NCBI RefSeq assembly: GCF_003752405.1
Contig: NZ_RKHK01000001.1
Location: 1,426,001 to 1,490,000, forward strand
Reading direction: 5' to 3'
DNA length: 64,000 nucleotides
Source of the DNA: Bogoriella caseilytica
GTDB lineage: Bacteria; Actinomycetota; Actinomycetes; Actinomycetales; Actinomycetaceae
Under the pieces are notes generated by a model, which saw nothing but the letters and a program-made list of their open reading frames with translations, ran no database searches and was not told the DNA's origin. The stretch's first letter is position 1, and each line of letters opens with the position of its first letter. Made by a program: the position numbers and the translations under genes. Shown in pieces: positions 30,801-40,216 of the stretch.

Positions 30801-31808
30801 GAGGTCACCGCGTACGGCGGTGAGGTTGCGATCCGCGGCGTGGGCCGACATGCGCGTGAACAGGGCCGTCACCAGGGAGACGGTGACGAGCGAGGTGGGC
30901 AGGCTGTAGATCAGGTAGCTGTAGTCGTAGGCGGCGTTGCCGGCGACGCCGAGATCGCCGTCGGCGGCGCGACGGGCATGCGCTGCGGCCCGGGAGGTGA
31001 TGATGAAGGCCAGCTGCCCCATGGCCATCGCCGCGAAGGCCCACAGCGCCATCCGGCTCGCTCCACCCATGCCCTTCAGGCCCCACTGCACGCGGTAGCG
31101 GAAGCCCGAACGCACCAGCGGCACGATCAGGATCAGTGCCTGGGCCGCCACCCCGGCGGTGGCCGCGCCCGCGAGCAGGGCGGTGCGGGAGAGGCCCCAC
31201 ACGCTGGCGTCGGTGGCGTCTTCCATCGCGGTGCCGCCGTAAACGGCGAAGTAGACGCCCAGACCGGCGATGGCCACCACATTGTTGAGCGCCGGAGCCC
31301 ACGTGTACGGCCCGAAGACGTTCTTGGCGTTGAGGACCTGCCCGATGAGGGCGTAGGTGCCGTAGAAGAAGATCTGCGGAATGCACCAATAACCGAAGGT
31401 GACGGCGAGGTCGTACCACTCTGCGGGCAGGGTTCCGCCGTAGACCCTCACCAGCACCGGGGAGGCGAAGGTGAGCACGAGGGTGAGCACGGCCAGGGCC
31501 GCCATGCCCAGCGTGAGCAACCGGTTGATGTACGCCTGCCCGCCGTCGGCATCCTGCTTGATGGCGCGCACGACCTGCGGAACCAGGATGGCGTTGAGCA
31601 CGCCACCGACCAGCAGCAGGTAGATGGTGTTGGGCAGCCGGTTGGCCACGGAGAAGGCATCGGCCACCCCGGTGTTGGCGCCGATGACCGCGCCGAGCAG
31701 CAGCGGGGCCTTGACCATGCCCAGGATCCGCGAGGTGAAGGTGCCGGCGAGCATCACCGCCCCGGCACCGGCCACACCCCGGCGCGGCCCGCGATCCGGA
31801 CCGCTCAT
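27837..31808 (-). CDS. murJ: Lipid II flippase MurJ fused to pseudokinase and extracellular domain
   Basis: 1323 residues. MurJ core with about 14 helices spans 1-585 ([38 protein letters not shown]). A kinase-like domain at about 625-880 lacks catalytic residues: HRALQLEDI stands where HRDLxxxN is expected and AGLG where DFG is expected. A Gly/Ala/Ser-rich run (915-975), a Pro/Ala linker, one membrane helix (1111-1133), an acidic linker and a discoidin-like beta domain (1185-1323) follow. This is the actinobacterial MviN plan, in which the pseudokinase binds FhaA when phosphorylated. The Gly/Ala run is unusually long. Confidence 0.93.
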   Translation of the reverse strand: MSGPDRGPRRGVAGAGAVMLAGTFTSRILGMVKAPLLLGAVIGANTGVADAFSVANRLPNTIYLLLVGGVLNAILVPQVVRAIKQDADGGQAYINRLLTLGMAALAVLTLVLTFASPVLVRVYGGTLPAEWYDLAVTFGYWCIPQIFFYGTYALIGQVLNAKNVFGPYTWAPALNNVVAIAGLGVYFAVYGGTAMEDATDASVWGLSRTALLAGAATAGVAAQALILIVPLVRSGFRYRVQWGLKGMGGASRMALWAFAAMAMGQLAFIITSRAAAHARRAADGDLGVAGNAAYDYSYLIYSLPTSLVTVSLVTALFTRMSAHAADRNLTAVRGDLSQGLRVIGVFTVLATAGLMVLSEPLVGVIAATVSYPETQAIARIVVAMGAGLTAVGIFVMCQRTFFAFEDAKGIFRLQLLPTGVIAAGSTLAFWLPPAWTVLGIGVAMAISNWLGAVLAYLGLRRHLGRLDGARILRTHLRLTLAVVPAALTGWALLTLWGTGPEVGLLGSLARLVVIGAVITAIYLLLARLMRVEELGVIGPPGAAIVRRVVPRLPGPLRGPALSAGVVLLSAVAWNIPVRRLVRVVGEDTKEQALDERTDPDAQSGRPEQPREPATSPRTTPGVTVIVGGRYDLGAELSAPGGTTRYLAHDRTLDREVEILLMPETDERTQEALDAARRAALVEDHRLERILEVGTTAEQGFVVTVPISGWTLAELAQSGGLPADQARAIIGEAAGGLETARRHGVRHRALQLEDIRVTRDGGVVVAGLGVAAALRGSNDELQDPLEASRSDATDLVSLLSFALTGAPATAASDTASMSGAINTAALAATGGDMGAPPPPPPSELDELISATARGAGPGSAGELLRALAPWPAIDVAAVQPGAAQLPEGARPLAWAPLPSGGGERTRFSHIDDEPASGAGGASGSAPAGGVVAGMAGSSAGAAAGAGAAGAAAGAAGAAGAGALASAGAAVLGVVSAIGTRLMNDAASGPSDAARLAQPALRRLFADTAAAHRRMGVWWNRGQDKLTSMREGPSATAQSAPEQSPGETSAARSSAPSAPSGTSAAHAPEAPAPVHPAAPTAQAPANAPAPAPATVTRPSATDPAEGEPRINPAPIVLCLVLAALVLLTYGAIRTLFSPTEPVVLPPHEPAAEQTEEPTEDEDEADEPEPEAQVEEAEEGEEPIVPAIASLTPLDPEGDGQENPDLVGLALDGDSTSWWRSRFYVDPEYGMKSGIGMHIELEEQATVGRVVIDLRGQGGLVEIRATGAGAPTEGEVLASGEMGPDSEFTFEPLQTDSLVLWFPRLPVAESDGENRLEIARIELSVE

Positions 31809-31818
31809 GCTGGACTGT

Positions 31819-34173
31819 TCATGAGGCCGGCTCCATACGGCGTCCGCGGCGCACGGTGCGCACCAATCCGATCACGAGCATCACCGCCAGTACCCCGGCG
31901 ATCACCGCCGTGCCCACCGTCTCCCAGTCGGCACGCACCCGCACGGCCATCTCCTGCTCCACGCCCACGGGAACCCCCGCCGGGGAGAGCAGGTGGACGT
32001 TCAAGGTGACGTCGCCGGAGCCGACGGCGCGCACCGGCACCTGCGCGGTGATCTGCCCCTGGGCCGGAACGCTCAGCTCCACGGTCTCGTCCACCTGGAG
32101 TCGCTGGTCGGAGGGATCAAGCTCGACGACCACGTGCGCCGGCACCGGGAGGGAGTTACTGAGATTCACCGGCATCACGGCGGAAGTGCTCACCACGTTC
32201 AGGGTGGAGGACTCGAGCACCGTGAGGCCACCGTCGAGGGACCCGATCTGGGAGTCCAGGTCCGTGGCGACGTCGTGGCGGGTCTCCGGGTCCTCGCGCC
32301 AGGCCGAGGACAGGAGCGGCGCGTGCGCAGCATGCATCGCCTCGGCAAGGTCCAGGTCGAGCACCGACGACCACGTATCCGCCTGCTCGCGAGTCGAGGC
32401 CAACGAGGCCAGGAACTCAGCATCGAGTTCTCCAGGCTCTGCCGCATCGGCGGGCAGATCGGCGCGGTCGAGTTCCGGGGCAGGCATGGCCAGTAGCTCT
32501 GCCACGGAGGTGGGTTCGATCCAGGGTGCCTCGGCGAGCGCTGCCACGGCCCGGGAGAGTGTCTCCAGGTCCTCGGCATCGAGGGCGGCGACCTCGTCCC
32601 GATCCAGGGCCAGTAACACCCCGCGAGGATCGGTCGGGCGTTCGCGTGCGAGTGCGGCCAGGTCGGAGAGCAGCATCTGCCGCACGTTGATCGCACTGAG
32701 TTCGATCCCGGGGCCGTTCTGCCCAGGCTGGCGCAGGAAGCCGTTGAGGATGTCCGAGGCCACCGGATCGCTGAGCACGGCCTCGACCTCACCGATGTCC
32801 GCGCGTCCGGTGGGGGTGTAGGTGAGCATCTCGGTAGGAGCGAGCTCCTCACCGGGAAGCAGGGCGGCACTCACTCCGGCCCCGGCGCCACCCTGCAGAG
32901 CGGTGGTATCTGCTTCGCCGGCGGGCCAGATCAGGGGGAGCGCGCTGATCCCAGCGCTCTCGGCGGCGTCCCAGCCACGCTCGTAGGCCTGCGCGGTGAG
33001 GTCGGCGCCGCCGGCGCGTGAGAGCGCGGCCACATCGGCATCCGCCCACGGCAGCAGGGCGAGCGAACGCGCGCCGCCGGTGGCGTGGGCATGGAGCGCG
33101 GCAGCGAGCTCCTCCGTGGCGGCTCCGGGTCCAGCGGGGGCGCCGTCCTCTGAGGTCGTGCCGTGTGCCGGCGCGAGGAGGGCAGGATCGGTGGCAAGAG
33201 TGACGCCCGGGTGGGAGAGAGCCTCGACCAGTGCCGTCAGCCGTCCGGCTGCAGCGGCGGGAGAGGAGAGCCGGCTTTCGATCTGTGCGGCGTCCATCGA
33301 CCCAGCCTCGCCGGTCTCGTCGCTGTCCTGCTGGTCGGGCGTGGGATCCTCGGCGGGCGCACCGTCTGCGCTGTCCCCCCCGGTGGTGGGATCCTCCTCG
33401 GCCCCGGCGGTCGTGCCGGTCGGGGTGGGCGTGGGATCGGCGGCCTCGCCGTCAGCGGCCGGCTCGTCGTCTGCGTTGCCGTCCTCGTCGACGGGCGGCG
33501 GCAACAGGTCGAGACCTTCGGAGGCCTCCGCCCGCTCGCTCGCCAGGGGAACCAGCGGAACCGCCACGGCGACGGGCGTCGGTTCGACCGCGATGTCGGG
33601 GAACCAGACCGTGACGCTGCGGTCGCTCGCCCGCAGCGCGCTCTCCTCCGGGTCGTTCCCGGCGTCGTTCTCGGAGTCCTCCTCATCATCCCGGTCGGCG
33701 CCGTCCTCGACGCCGTCACCATCGACGGCGACTTCCAGGCCGCGAGGGCCCCACAGGGCCATCGACACGGGGAGGTCGAGCTCCTCGGGCGCGATCTCCA
33801 GGGTGAACTCCTGCGCCTCACCAGCCGGGAGGTCCGAGATCTCCTCGGTGAAGACCGGTTGGGCGAAGCTGTCCTCCACGCCAAAGAGCCACTGGTGTGC
33901 TCCCGTGCGGGAGACCGGAGCGAAGCGCTGCAGGATGACCTCGATCTCGGCGTCGATCAGATCCACAGTCGTGCCGTTGGTGAGGGTGCCGCTGACCACC
34001 AGGGGCTCATCGGGAGTCAGGACGGCCGGAGCCAGCTCCGTGATCTCCAGGGCGAGGGTCGTGAGCTCGGGCTCGTCATCAGCGAGCGCCGGGCCGGCTG
34101 CCACGGGAAGGGCGAGGCCCGCGGCCAGCGCCGCCACCGACAGCGCGGCGATGCGGGGGCTCCTCGCGCTCAT
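31819..34173 (-). CDS. DUF6049 family secreted, membrane-anchored protein
   Basis: 784 residues with a Sec signal peptide (AALSVAALAAGLALPVAAGPALA), a large extracellular part and one C-terminal membrane helix (VGTAVIAGVLAVMLVIGLVR) with a short basic tail. An acidic Asp/Glu/Thr/Pro-rich insertion lies around residues 150-280. Homologues sit beside MurJ throughout actinobacteria (position of Rv3909 in M. tuberculosis); function is not established, but the neighbourhood suggests a role in the cell envelope. Its start overlaps the NUDIX stop by four bases and its stop lies 10 bp before murJ. Confidence 0.85.
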   Translation of the reverse strand: MSARSPRIAALSVAALAAGLALPVAAGPALADDEPELTTLALEITELAPAVLTPDEPLVVSGTLTNGTTVDLIDAEIEVILQRFAPVSRTGAHQWLFGVEDSFAQPVFTEEISDLPAGEAQEFTLEIAPEELDLPVSMALWGPRGLEVAVDGDGVEDGADRDDEEDSENDAGNDPEESALRASDRSVTVWFPDIAVEPTPVAVAVPLVPLASERAEASEGLDLLPPPVDEDGNADDEPAADGEAADPTPTPTGTTAGAEEDPTTGGDSADGAPAEDPTPDQQDSDETGEAGSMDAAQIESRLSSPAAAAGRLTALVEALSHPGVTLATDPALLAPAHGTTSEDGAPAGPGAATEELAAALHAHATGGARSLALLPWADADVAALSRAGGADLTAQAYERGWDAAESAGISALPLIWPAGEADTTALQGGAGAGVSAALLPGEELAPTEMLTYTPTGRADIGEVEAVLSDPVASDILNGFLRQPGQNGPGIELSAINVRQMLLSDLAALARERPTDPRGVLLALDRDEVAALDAEDLETLSRAVAALAEAPWIEPTSVAELLAMPAPELDRADLPADAAEPGELDAEFLASLASTREQADTWSSVLDLDLAEAMHAAHAPLLSSAWREDPETRHDVATDLDSQIGSLDGGLTVLESSTLNVVSTSAVMPVNLSNSLPVPAHVVVELDPSDQRLQVDETVELSVPAQGQITAQVPVRAVGSGDVTLNVHLLSPAGVPVGVEQEMAVRVRADWETVGTAVIAGVLAVMLVIGLVRTVRRGRRMEPAS

Positions 34174-34682
34174 GCTCGACCAGCCAGCACGTCCCGCGCG
34201 GTGGCCACCACACGGCGCTCGTTCGGGTAAGCCAGGCGCGAGGCCACCTCGGTCAGCGCCACCCAGGCGACGTCCTCGGCCTCATGATCGGGATCGTTCT
34301 CCACGGTGAGCACACCGCCGGTGGCCTCGAGGAGATAGTGGTGCACCACCTTGTGGACGCGCCGGTCGGTCCCGGCGAACCAGTAGTCGATCGTGGCGAG
34401 GTGGCGCAGCACCTGTCCCTCGATGCCGGTCTCCTCGGCGATCTCACGCACCGCTGCTTGCTCCGGGGTCTCCTCACCCTCGAGATGGCCCTTGGGCAGG
34501 CACCATTCGATACGCCCGGCGCGGTTGCGGCGGGCGATCACCGCGGTGAAAGCACGGCCGTCCTTGACGTCCACCACCAGGCCGCCGGCTGAGGTCTCAT
34601 CGACCACCGGGAGCCCGCGGTTGCCCGGCGGCCGCGCCCTCCGCGGCTTCGGGGCGCGCGGGCGCGGAGCGGGAGCAGACAT
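34170..34682 (-). CDS. NUDIX hydrolase (MutT-like)
   Basis: 170 residues; hydrolyses a nucleoside diphosphate linked to another moiety. The NUDIX box runs from GHLEGEETPEQAAVREIAEE to TGIEG with all key Glu residues (REIAEE). The N-terminal 25 residues are Pro/Arg-rich. It occupies the position of mutT4 (Rv3908) in M. tuberculosis, but the substrate is not shown. A -10-like TACAGT ends six bases before the ATG, with no ribosome site, so the mRNA may be leaderless. Confidence 0.88.
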   Translation of the reverse strand: MSAPAPRPRAPKPRRARPPGNRGLPVVDETSAGGLVVDVKDGRAFTAVIARRNRAGRIEWCLPKGHLEGEETPEQAAVREIAEETGIEGQVLRHLATIDYWFAGTDRRVHKVVHHYLLEATGGVLTVENDPDHEAEDVAWVALTEVASRLAYPNERRVVATARDVLAGRA

Positions 34683-34736
34683 AATCACACTGTAGGAGAT
34701 CGCAGGTCTGCGGGCCGTACATGGCACCCTGGTGCG

Positions 34737-36272
34737 GTGCCACTGCCTGCGTCTTCCTCCCCCTCCTCTGCCCCGGGTGCCGACCATGCCTCCGGCGAGT
34801 CCGCCCACGACGGTCCGGCTGCGGCGAGCGTCGCGAAGCGGGTGACGGAGCTACGGCGGCGTGCCGCGGCCGCACTGGCCTCCCTCCCGGCGTCGATCGG
34901 CGAGCTGGGCGAGATCTTCGCCGGTGCGGGCCATGAGCTCGCCCTCGTCGGCGGCCCGGTGCGCGATGCAGCCCTCGGCACGGTCTCCCATGACCTCGAC
35001 TTCGCCACCTCCGCCCGGCCGGAGCAGACCGCCGAGCTGCTGCGGCGCTGGAGCGACACCTGGTGGGACATCGGCAAGGACTTCGGCACCATCGGCGCAC
35101 GCCGCGGCCAGCACGTCGTTGAGGTCACCACCTATCGCACCGAGGCCTACGAGACGGGCTCACGTAAGCCCGAGGTGGCCTACGGCGACACGCTCATCGG
35201 TGACCTCACCCGCCGCGACTTCACGGTCAACGCCATGGCGGTGCGCGTGCCCTCCCTGGAGTTCGTCGACCCGCACGACGGTCTGACCGCACTCGCCGAG
35301 GGTGTGCTGCGCACCCCGGTCACGGCCGTGCAGTCCTTCGATGACGATCCCCTGCGCATCATGCGGGCCGCCCGCTTCACCGCCCAGCTTGGCTTCGAGG
35401 CGGACGCCGATGTCCTCGCCGCCATGAGCCAGATGGCCTCCCGGCTGGAGATCGTCTCCGCCGAACGGGTGCGGGCGGAACTGGAACGTCTGCTGATCTC
35501 CGGCCACGCCCGCCGCGGTCTGGAGGTGATGGTGGAGACCGGCGTCGCCGATGTGGTGCTGCCTGAGCTCTCCCGCCTGCGCGAGACCGTCGACGAACAC
35601 CGCCGTCACAAGGACGTCTACCAGCACACTCTGACCGTGCTCGATCAGGCCATCGAACTCGAGACCGGGCCCGAGGGTGCGGTGCCCGCCCCTGACCTGG
35701 TGTTGCGTCTGGCGGCCGTGATGCACGACGTCGGCAAACCAGACACCCGCCGCTTCGAGGCCGGCGGCGGGGTGAGCTTCCACCACCACGAGGTGGTGGG
35801 CGCCAAGCTGACCGCCAAGCGGATGAAGGCTTTGCGCTTCGACAAGCAGACCACCAAGGACGTCACCAAGCTGGTGGAACTCCACCTGCGCTTTCACGGC
35901 TACGGTGACGGTGCCTGGACCGATTCGGCGGTGCGCCGCTACATCACCGACGCCGGTGACCAGCTTGAGCGCCTGCACCGGCTCACCCGAGCAGACTGCA
36001 CCACCCGCAACCGCCGCAAGGCCGCTCGGCTCTCGGCCGCCTACGACGACCTCGAGCAGCGCATCGCGGCCCTGCAGGAGCAGGAGGAACTCTCCAAGGT
36101 CCGGCCCGATCTGGACGGCAAGCGGATCATGGAGATCCTCGATCTCGCCCCGGGCCCGCAGGTGGGCCAGGCCTATGCGTATCTGCTCGAGCTGCGTCTG
36201 GAGCACGGACCCCTCGGCGAGGAGGCGGCCGAAGCCGCTCTGCGCGAGTGGTGGGCCGAGCAGCAGGGCTGA
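34737..36272 (+). CDS. cca: CCA tRNA nucleotidyltransferase (PcnA-like)
   Basis: 511 residues; adds or repairs the 3'-CCA end of tRNAs. The class II polymerase head has LVGGPVRDAALG and DLDFATSARPEQ (two catalytic Asp), followed by the RRDFTVNAMAV and FDDDPLRIMRAARF motifs. A C-terminal HD domain carries VMHDVGKPDTRR and FHHHEVVGA. The GTG at 34737 is followed by about 30 disordered residues, so a downstream start is possible. Divergent from NUDIX across 54 bp. Confidence 0.93.
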   Translation: MPLPASSSPSSAPGADHASGESAHDGPAAASVAKRVTELRRRAAAALASLPASIGELGEIFAGAGHELALVGGPVRDAALGTVSHDLDFATSARPEQTAELLRRWSDTWWDIGKDFGTIGARRGQHVVEVTTYRTEAYETGSRKPEVAYGDTLIGDLTRRDFTVNAMAVRVPSLEFVDPHDGLTALAEGVLRTPVTAVQSFDDDPLRIMRAARFTAQLGFEADADVLAAMSQMASRLEIVSAERVRAELERLLISGHARRGLEVMVETGVADVVLPELSRLRETVDEHRRHKDVYQHTLTVLDQAIELETGPEGAVPAPDLVLRLAAVMHDVGKPDTRRFEAGGGVSFHHHEVVGAKLTAKRMKALRFDKQTTKDVTKLVELHLRFHGYGDGAWTDSAVRRYITDAGDQLERLHRLTRADCTTRNRRKAARLSAAYDDLEQRIAALQEQEELSKVRPDLDGKRIMEILDLAPGPQVGQAYAYLLELRLEHGPLGEEAAEAALREWWAEQQG

Positions 36273-36376
36273 GGGCGCCGGGTGGACAACGGTGATCAGG
36301 TGGTCGGGCCGAGTTCGCTCGGTGGTCCGCGGGGATCGGGGAGAGAAAGCGGCGCTGAGCGCCCGTTTGTCTACCC

Positions 36377-36409
36377 GATCAGGCTGGCGTGGTGATCAGG
36401 CTGGCGTGG
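36377..36409. repeat. Short tandem duplication at the MFS gene end
   Basis: Two adjacent copies of a 16-17 bp unit (GATCAGGCTGGCGTGG, at 36377 and 36394). The second copy contains the MFS stop codon. Upstream at about 36347-36368, an inverted GGCGC/GCGCC followed by GTTTGT may act as a terminator for cca. Confidence 0.55.
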
Positions 36410-37667
36410 CCAGCTGGAGCGTTCGGCGGCGGTAGAGGAAAGCCGTGACGAAGTAGACGGCGGTCAGGCCGAGGAAGACCGTGCGCGACCAGCCTGTATC
36501 GGGCAGGGCGAGCGCAGCCAGGGCCGCCGCCCCCACGAAGGCCACGTTGTACAGCACGTCGTAGAGCGCGAAGGCCCGGCCCCGGTAGGCATCGGCGGTG
36601 TCGCGGTGCACGATGGTGTCGACGGCGATCTTCGCGCCCTGCACGCCCAGTCCCATCAGGACGGCGCCGATGGCGATCACCGGCAGCTCGGGGCTGATGG
36701 ACAGCAGGATCTGACTGAGCGTGGAGATCCCCAGGCACACCACGACCCACGAGGCGGGTGTGAGACGACGGTGCGCCAGTGGAGTCAGCACGATCGCCAG
36801 GCCGTTCCCGGTGAAGGACACGGCCATCAGGATCCCGAAGATCGCGATGCCGGAATCGACGTCTCCGGGTTCGGCGAGCAGGTTGCGCGAGATGAGCAGC
36901 AGGGCCAGGAAATTCACGCCGTAGAGGAAGCGGTGCGCGGCCATGACAGCGAGCGCAGCAGACGGAGTGCGCCGCGCCCTGAGGTGGCGGACGCCGTCGA
37001 GCATGTCGGCCAGAGTCAACCGTTCCGTGGGTGCGTCGCCGGCGTCTGGTCCGAGCTCCTCACGGCCGATGCGCCACGCGAGCAGGGCCGCGACCGCGAA
37101 GAGACCGGCCGCCAGGAGCAGCGTCGAGCCATCGCGTGCGGGCCCGGCAGGCGCGAACCACCCGGCGGTGAAACCGGCCACGGCACCCATGACCGCCCCG
37201 GCGGCACCCAGGGTGGGAGTGAGGGAGTTCGCCATGGTCAGATGCTCACGGGGCACCACCCGCGGTAGCGAGGCGGAGAGGGCAGCAAGCAGGAAGCGGT
37301 TGATGCTCAGTGCCACCAGCGCCAGCAGGTAGACGGCGGGCCCCACCCCGAAGAGAGTCATGTGCGCGGCGAGGATGACCGCGAGCACGAGGCGCACCCC
37401 GTTGCCGAGGACCAGGATCCGCTGACGGCTCCAGCGGTCCAGCAATGGTCCGACGAAGGGCCCCACCACGGTGAAGGGCAACAGCAGGACGGCGAAGGCC
37501 AGCGCCACCGAGCCCGGCGTGGCCAGCTGCTCGGGGTTGAAGAAGAACAGGGTGGCCAGACCTACCTGGAAGGCACCATCTGCTCCCTGAGAGGCCAGCC
37601 GAACCGCGAAGAGCCGCCGGAACCCGGCATTCGCGGCGACGGCGCGGAAGTCAGTCAGCGCGGTCAC
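36396..37667 (-). CDS. MFS transporter
   Basis: 423 residues with about 12 membrane helices from GTG 37667 (VTALTDFRAVAANAGFRRLFAVR). MFS motif A-like segment GPLLDRWSRQRILVLGN lies between helices 2 and 3. It resembles permeases of the drug-efflux or unknown-function type in actinobacteria; no substrate can be named. It lies 75 bp downstream of the GH31 gene on the same strand and may be co-transcribed with it and ino1. Confidence 0.85.
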   Translation of the reverse strand: MTALTDFRAVAANAGFRRLFAVRLASQGADGAFQVGLATLFFFNPEQLATPGSVALAFAVLLLPFTVVGPFVGPLLDRWSRQRILVLGNGVRLVLAVILAAHMTLFGVGPAVYLLALVALSINRFLLAALSASLPRVVPREHLTMANSLTPTLGAAGAVMGAVAGFTAGWFAPAGPARDGSTLLLAAGLFAVAALLAWRIGREELGPDAGDAPTERLTLADMLDGVRHLRARRTPSAALAVMAAHRFLYGVNFLALLLISRNLLAEPGDVDSGIAIFGILMAVSFTGNGLAIVLTPLAHRRLTPASWVVVCLGISTLSQILLSISPELPVIAIGAVLMGLGVQGAKIAVDTIVHRDTADAYRGRAFALYDVLYNVAFVGAAALAALALPDTGWSRTVFLGLTAVYFVTAFLYRRRTLQLATPA

Positions 37668-37742
37668 GCGGCGATTCCCTCCCGCCGGCCCGGTGCCGAG
37701 GCCCAGAACGGGCAATGGCTGAGTTCGCGGACGCCGACCGCT

Positions 37743-40187
37743 TCACCAGGCAGGCCGGGCCGCAGCGCACTCCACCAGCGCATCGCGCAGCGGCGCCGGC
37801 AGCGCGATGCTGGCCAGCTCCTGCACCAGCGCCAGTCCTTCCACCGTCTGGACCGCCTGCCACGCGCGCTCCTTGTCCACGAAAGCGATCTCCGCGACGT
37901 CGAGCAGCGCGAAAGCCTCGGCGACCAGATCCCGCTCCCGCCGGCGCGCACCTCTGACCTGCAGGGTGAAGTGCTCAAGACCGAGCTGCCCAAGATCCAG
38001 GCGCAGCGCCGGCGCAAGCAGCGCCTCGGCGTCCCGGTCCGCGCCCACCACGGTGACCGGGCGCGTCTCGCCGTTGACGGTCAGCTCAGCGTGCTCGAGC
38101 GACTCGACTCCGACGAGGTCGACCAGCACGCCCCGGACGCCCGCGACAGCCGGGCCACTGAGGCGCTCGCAGGAGAGGGTGAGGTCCGCGAGAGCCGGGT
38201 CGTCCCCCACAGTGAGGCTCTGCTCGAACCGCATGACCTCGGCCTCGGGCGCCGCACTGCCGTCGTCCTCGATAAGGTGTGAGGTGCCCGTTCCGGGGAT
38301 GGCACGCAGCACCAGTGTCTCGGGCCGAGCGGAGATGTCGGCGTGCGGGTCCGCCAGCAGCGGCAGCACTGCACCGGCCCGGGCCAGTACTGGGTACTGC
38401 TCCAGCGAACGGTGGAAGCGCACCGAACGCCCGCCCTCGTGACGGGCTCCGGTGAAGAGATCCACCCAGGATCCCGGCGGCAGCCAGGCCGTGACCGTGG
38501 CCAGGTGGGACTCGCCGTCCTCCGGGGAGGTCAGCGGCGCGAGCAGGAGGTGCTCACCGACCATGGCCTGGTTCGGCACGCCGAAGGCCTCAGGTGTGCG
38601 GGAGTAGTCGTGGTACATCGGCCGCACCAGAGCCACGCCATCGGTGTGTGCGGCCCAGGCACCGGTGTAGAGCATGGGCACGAGTAGATGGCGCAGCCGC
38701 AGATACTCGGTCATGATCCGCGCGGCGCGCTCGCCGAAGGACCACGGCTCCTTCGTGGTGAAGGGGCTGTCCGAGGAGTGCAGCCGGGTGATCGGTGAGA
38801 AGACGCCGAGCTGGACCCACCGCACGGCGAGTTCGACGTCCCGGCGGCCGAACATATGGCCGCCGACGTCGTGACTCCACCAGGAGTAACCCACGTTCGC
38901 TGCCGTCGCGGTGAAGGTGGGCTGGAAGTCGAGCGAGTCCCAGCTGATGATCGCGTCGCCGGAGAAACCGATCGGGTAGCGGTGACTGCCCACGCCGGCA
39001 TAACGGGAGAAGGTGAGCGGCCGCTTGCCCTCGCGTCCGGAGTCGGCGAAGTGGATGTGGTTGAGCATCCACAGCGGATCCAGGCCGGGAATGGCGCTGG
39101 TGCCGCCCGATTGCCAGTCCAGCCACCAGAAGTCGACGCCCTCCTCCTCCAGCGGGTGGTGCAGCACGCGCAGGTAGGCGTCCACGAAGGCCCGCGAGGC
39201 GATGTCGAAGGGGACGGCCACGCCGGTCTCCGGGTCGATGCCGGTGGCTTCCGCCATCTCGGGATAGCGCTCTTCGTGGCGGCGCACCCCGTCGGCCGGG
39301 TGCGTGTTCAGGGTGACCGCGAGCCCGCGCCGGTGCAGTTCGGCCAGGAAGCGGGGCGGGTCGGGGAAAAGTTCGCGATTCCAGGTGTACCCGGTCCAGC
39401 CGGTGCCGATCTCGGGATCGATGTCGACCAGGTGCCAGTCCATGTCGATCACCGCCACCGACAGCGGGATCCCCTCGCTGGCGAAACGGTCCATCAGCGC
39501 CAGGTAGGACTCCTCGGAGTAGCGCCAGTAACGGCTCCACCAGTTGCCCAGCACGTGGCGCGGGATGAGCGGCGTGGGGCCGGTCAGGCGGTGGAAGTCG
39601 CGCAGGGCCCCGCGGAAGTCGCGGCCGTGACCGAAGAAGTAGAGGTCCTGCGAGGGCGGGTCGGTGGGCCCGTCAGCCGGCCGCGGCGCCACCCAGCCAT
39701 CGGAGCTGAGCAGGATCGAGTGCGAGTCATCGAGCACTGCGAAGCCGTAGGTGGCGAGGATCCCGTCCTCCAGTGGCGCCGCGCCGTCGACCTCATCCAG
39801 GGTGCGCGCGGTGCCGAGCAGATTGCCCCGGTGCGGGAGGTTCTGGGGGTACTCCTGCCCGAACTTCCACGTCGAGTAGTGCGGATCGCACGCGTCCCGC
39901 AGCAGGGTCACCGAGAGCGTGGAAGAGCTGAACGGGCCGCCGGCATAGTGCAGGTGGAGATGCTCGGTGACGATCTCGACGCCCTCGCCGTGCCGGGTCA
40001 CGGTGAAGGGAGGGACCTCCATGTCGCGCTCGACCACCGCCTGGGTGCGCTCGTCGACGAAGGTGCCCGTGGCGGAGTACTCCAGGCGCAGCAGCCGGCT
40101 GGTCAGCACAGTGAAGCGGTAGGTGTCCCCGGTGACGACGGCGTCGGGGTTGGCGGGGGCGGGGCGCCCGTCGGACATGCTGAACAT
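37743..40187 (-). CDS. Glycoside hydrolase family 31 protein (alpha-glucosidase/xylosidase type)
   Basis: 814 residues, no signal peptide, so cytoplasmic. Start ATG 40187 has AGGAG seven bases upstream. Domain order: N-terminal beta-sandwich, (beta/alpha)8 barrel with IDMDWHLVDIDPEIGTGWTGYTW, nucleophile region DFWWLDWQSGG and acid/base region YSWWSHDVGGHMFGRRD, then C-terminal beta domains (AWLPPGSWVDLFTGARHEGG). The WLDWQ nucleophile motif differs from the WxDMNE of classical alpha-glucosidases and points to a less studied GH31 branch. It starts 29 bp after ino1. Confidence 0.88.
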   Translation of the reverse strand: MFSMSDGRPAPANPDAVVTGDTYRFTVLTSRLLRLEYSATGTFVDERTQAVVERDMEVPPFTVTRHGEGVEIVTEHLHLHYAGGPFSSSTLSVTLLRDACDPHYSTWKFGQEYPQNLPHRGNLLGTARTLDEVDGAAPLEDGILATYGFAVLDDSHSILLSSDGWVAPRPADGPTDPPSQDLYFFGHGRDFRGALRDFHRLTGPTPLIPRHVLGNWWSRYWRYSEESYLALMDRFASEGIPLSVAVIDMDWHLVDIDPEIGTGWTGYTWNRELFPDPPRFLAELHRRGLAVTLNTHPADGVRRHEERYPEMAEATGIDPETGVAVPFDIASRAFVDAYLRVLHHPLEEEGVDFWWLDWQSGGTSAIPGLDPLWMLNHIHFADSGREGKRPLTFSRYAGVGSHRYPIGFSGDAIISWDSLDFQPTFTATAANVGYSWWSHDVGGHMFGRRDVELAVRWVQLGVFSPITRLHSSDSPFTTKEPWSFGERAARIMTEYLRLRHLLVPMLYTGAWAAHTDGVALVRPMYHDYSRTPEAFGVPNQAMVGEHLLLAPLTSPEDGESHLATVTAWLPPGSWVDLFTGARHEGGRSVRFHRSLEQYPVLARAGAVLPLLADPHADISARPETLVLRAIPGTGTSHLIEDDGSAAPEAEVMRFEQSLTVGDDPALADLTLSCERLSGPAVAGVRGVLVDLVGVESLEHAELTVNGETRPVTVVGADRDAEALLAPALRLDLGQLGLEHFTLQVRGARRRERDLVAEAFALLDVAEIAFVDKERAWQAVQTVEGLALVQELASIALPAPLRDALVECAAARPAW

Positions 40188-40216
40188 GGGACTGCTCCTG
40201 GAGTGTCGGCGAGGCC

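Noticed and set aside
32996-34309. 437-codon plus-strand Ser/Ala-rich frame opposite DUF6049
   Set aside because: Shadow of the DUF6049 gene, whose signal peptide and membrane anchor are on the minus strand.
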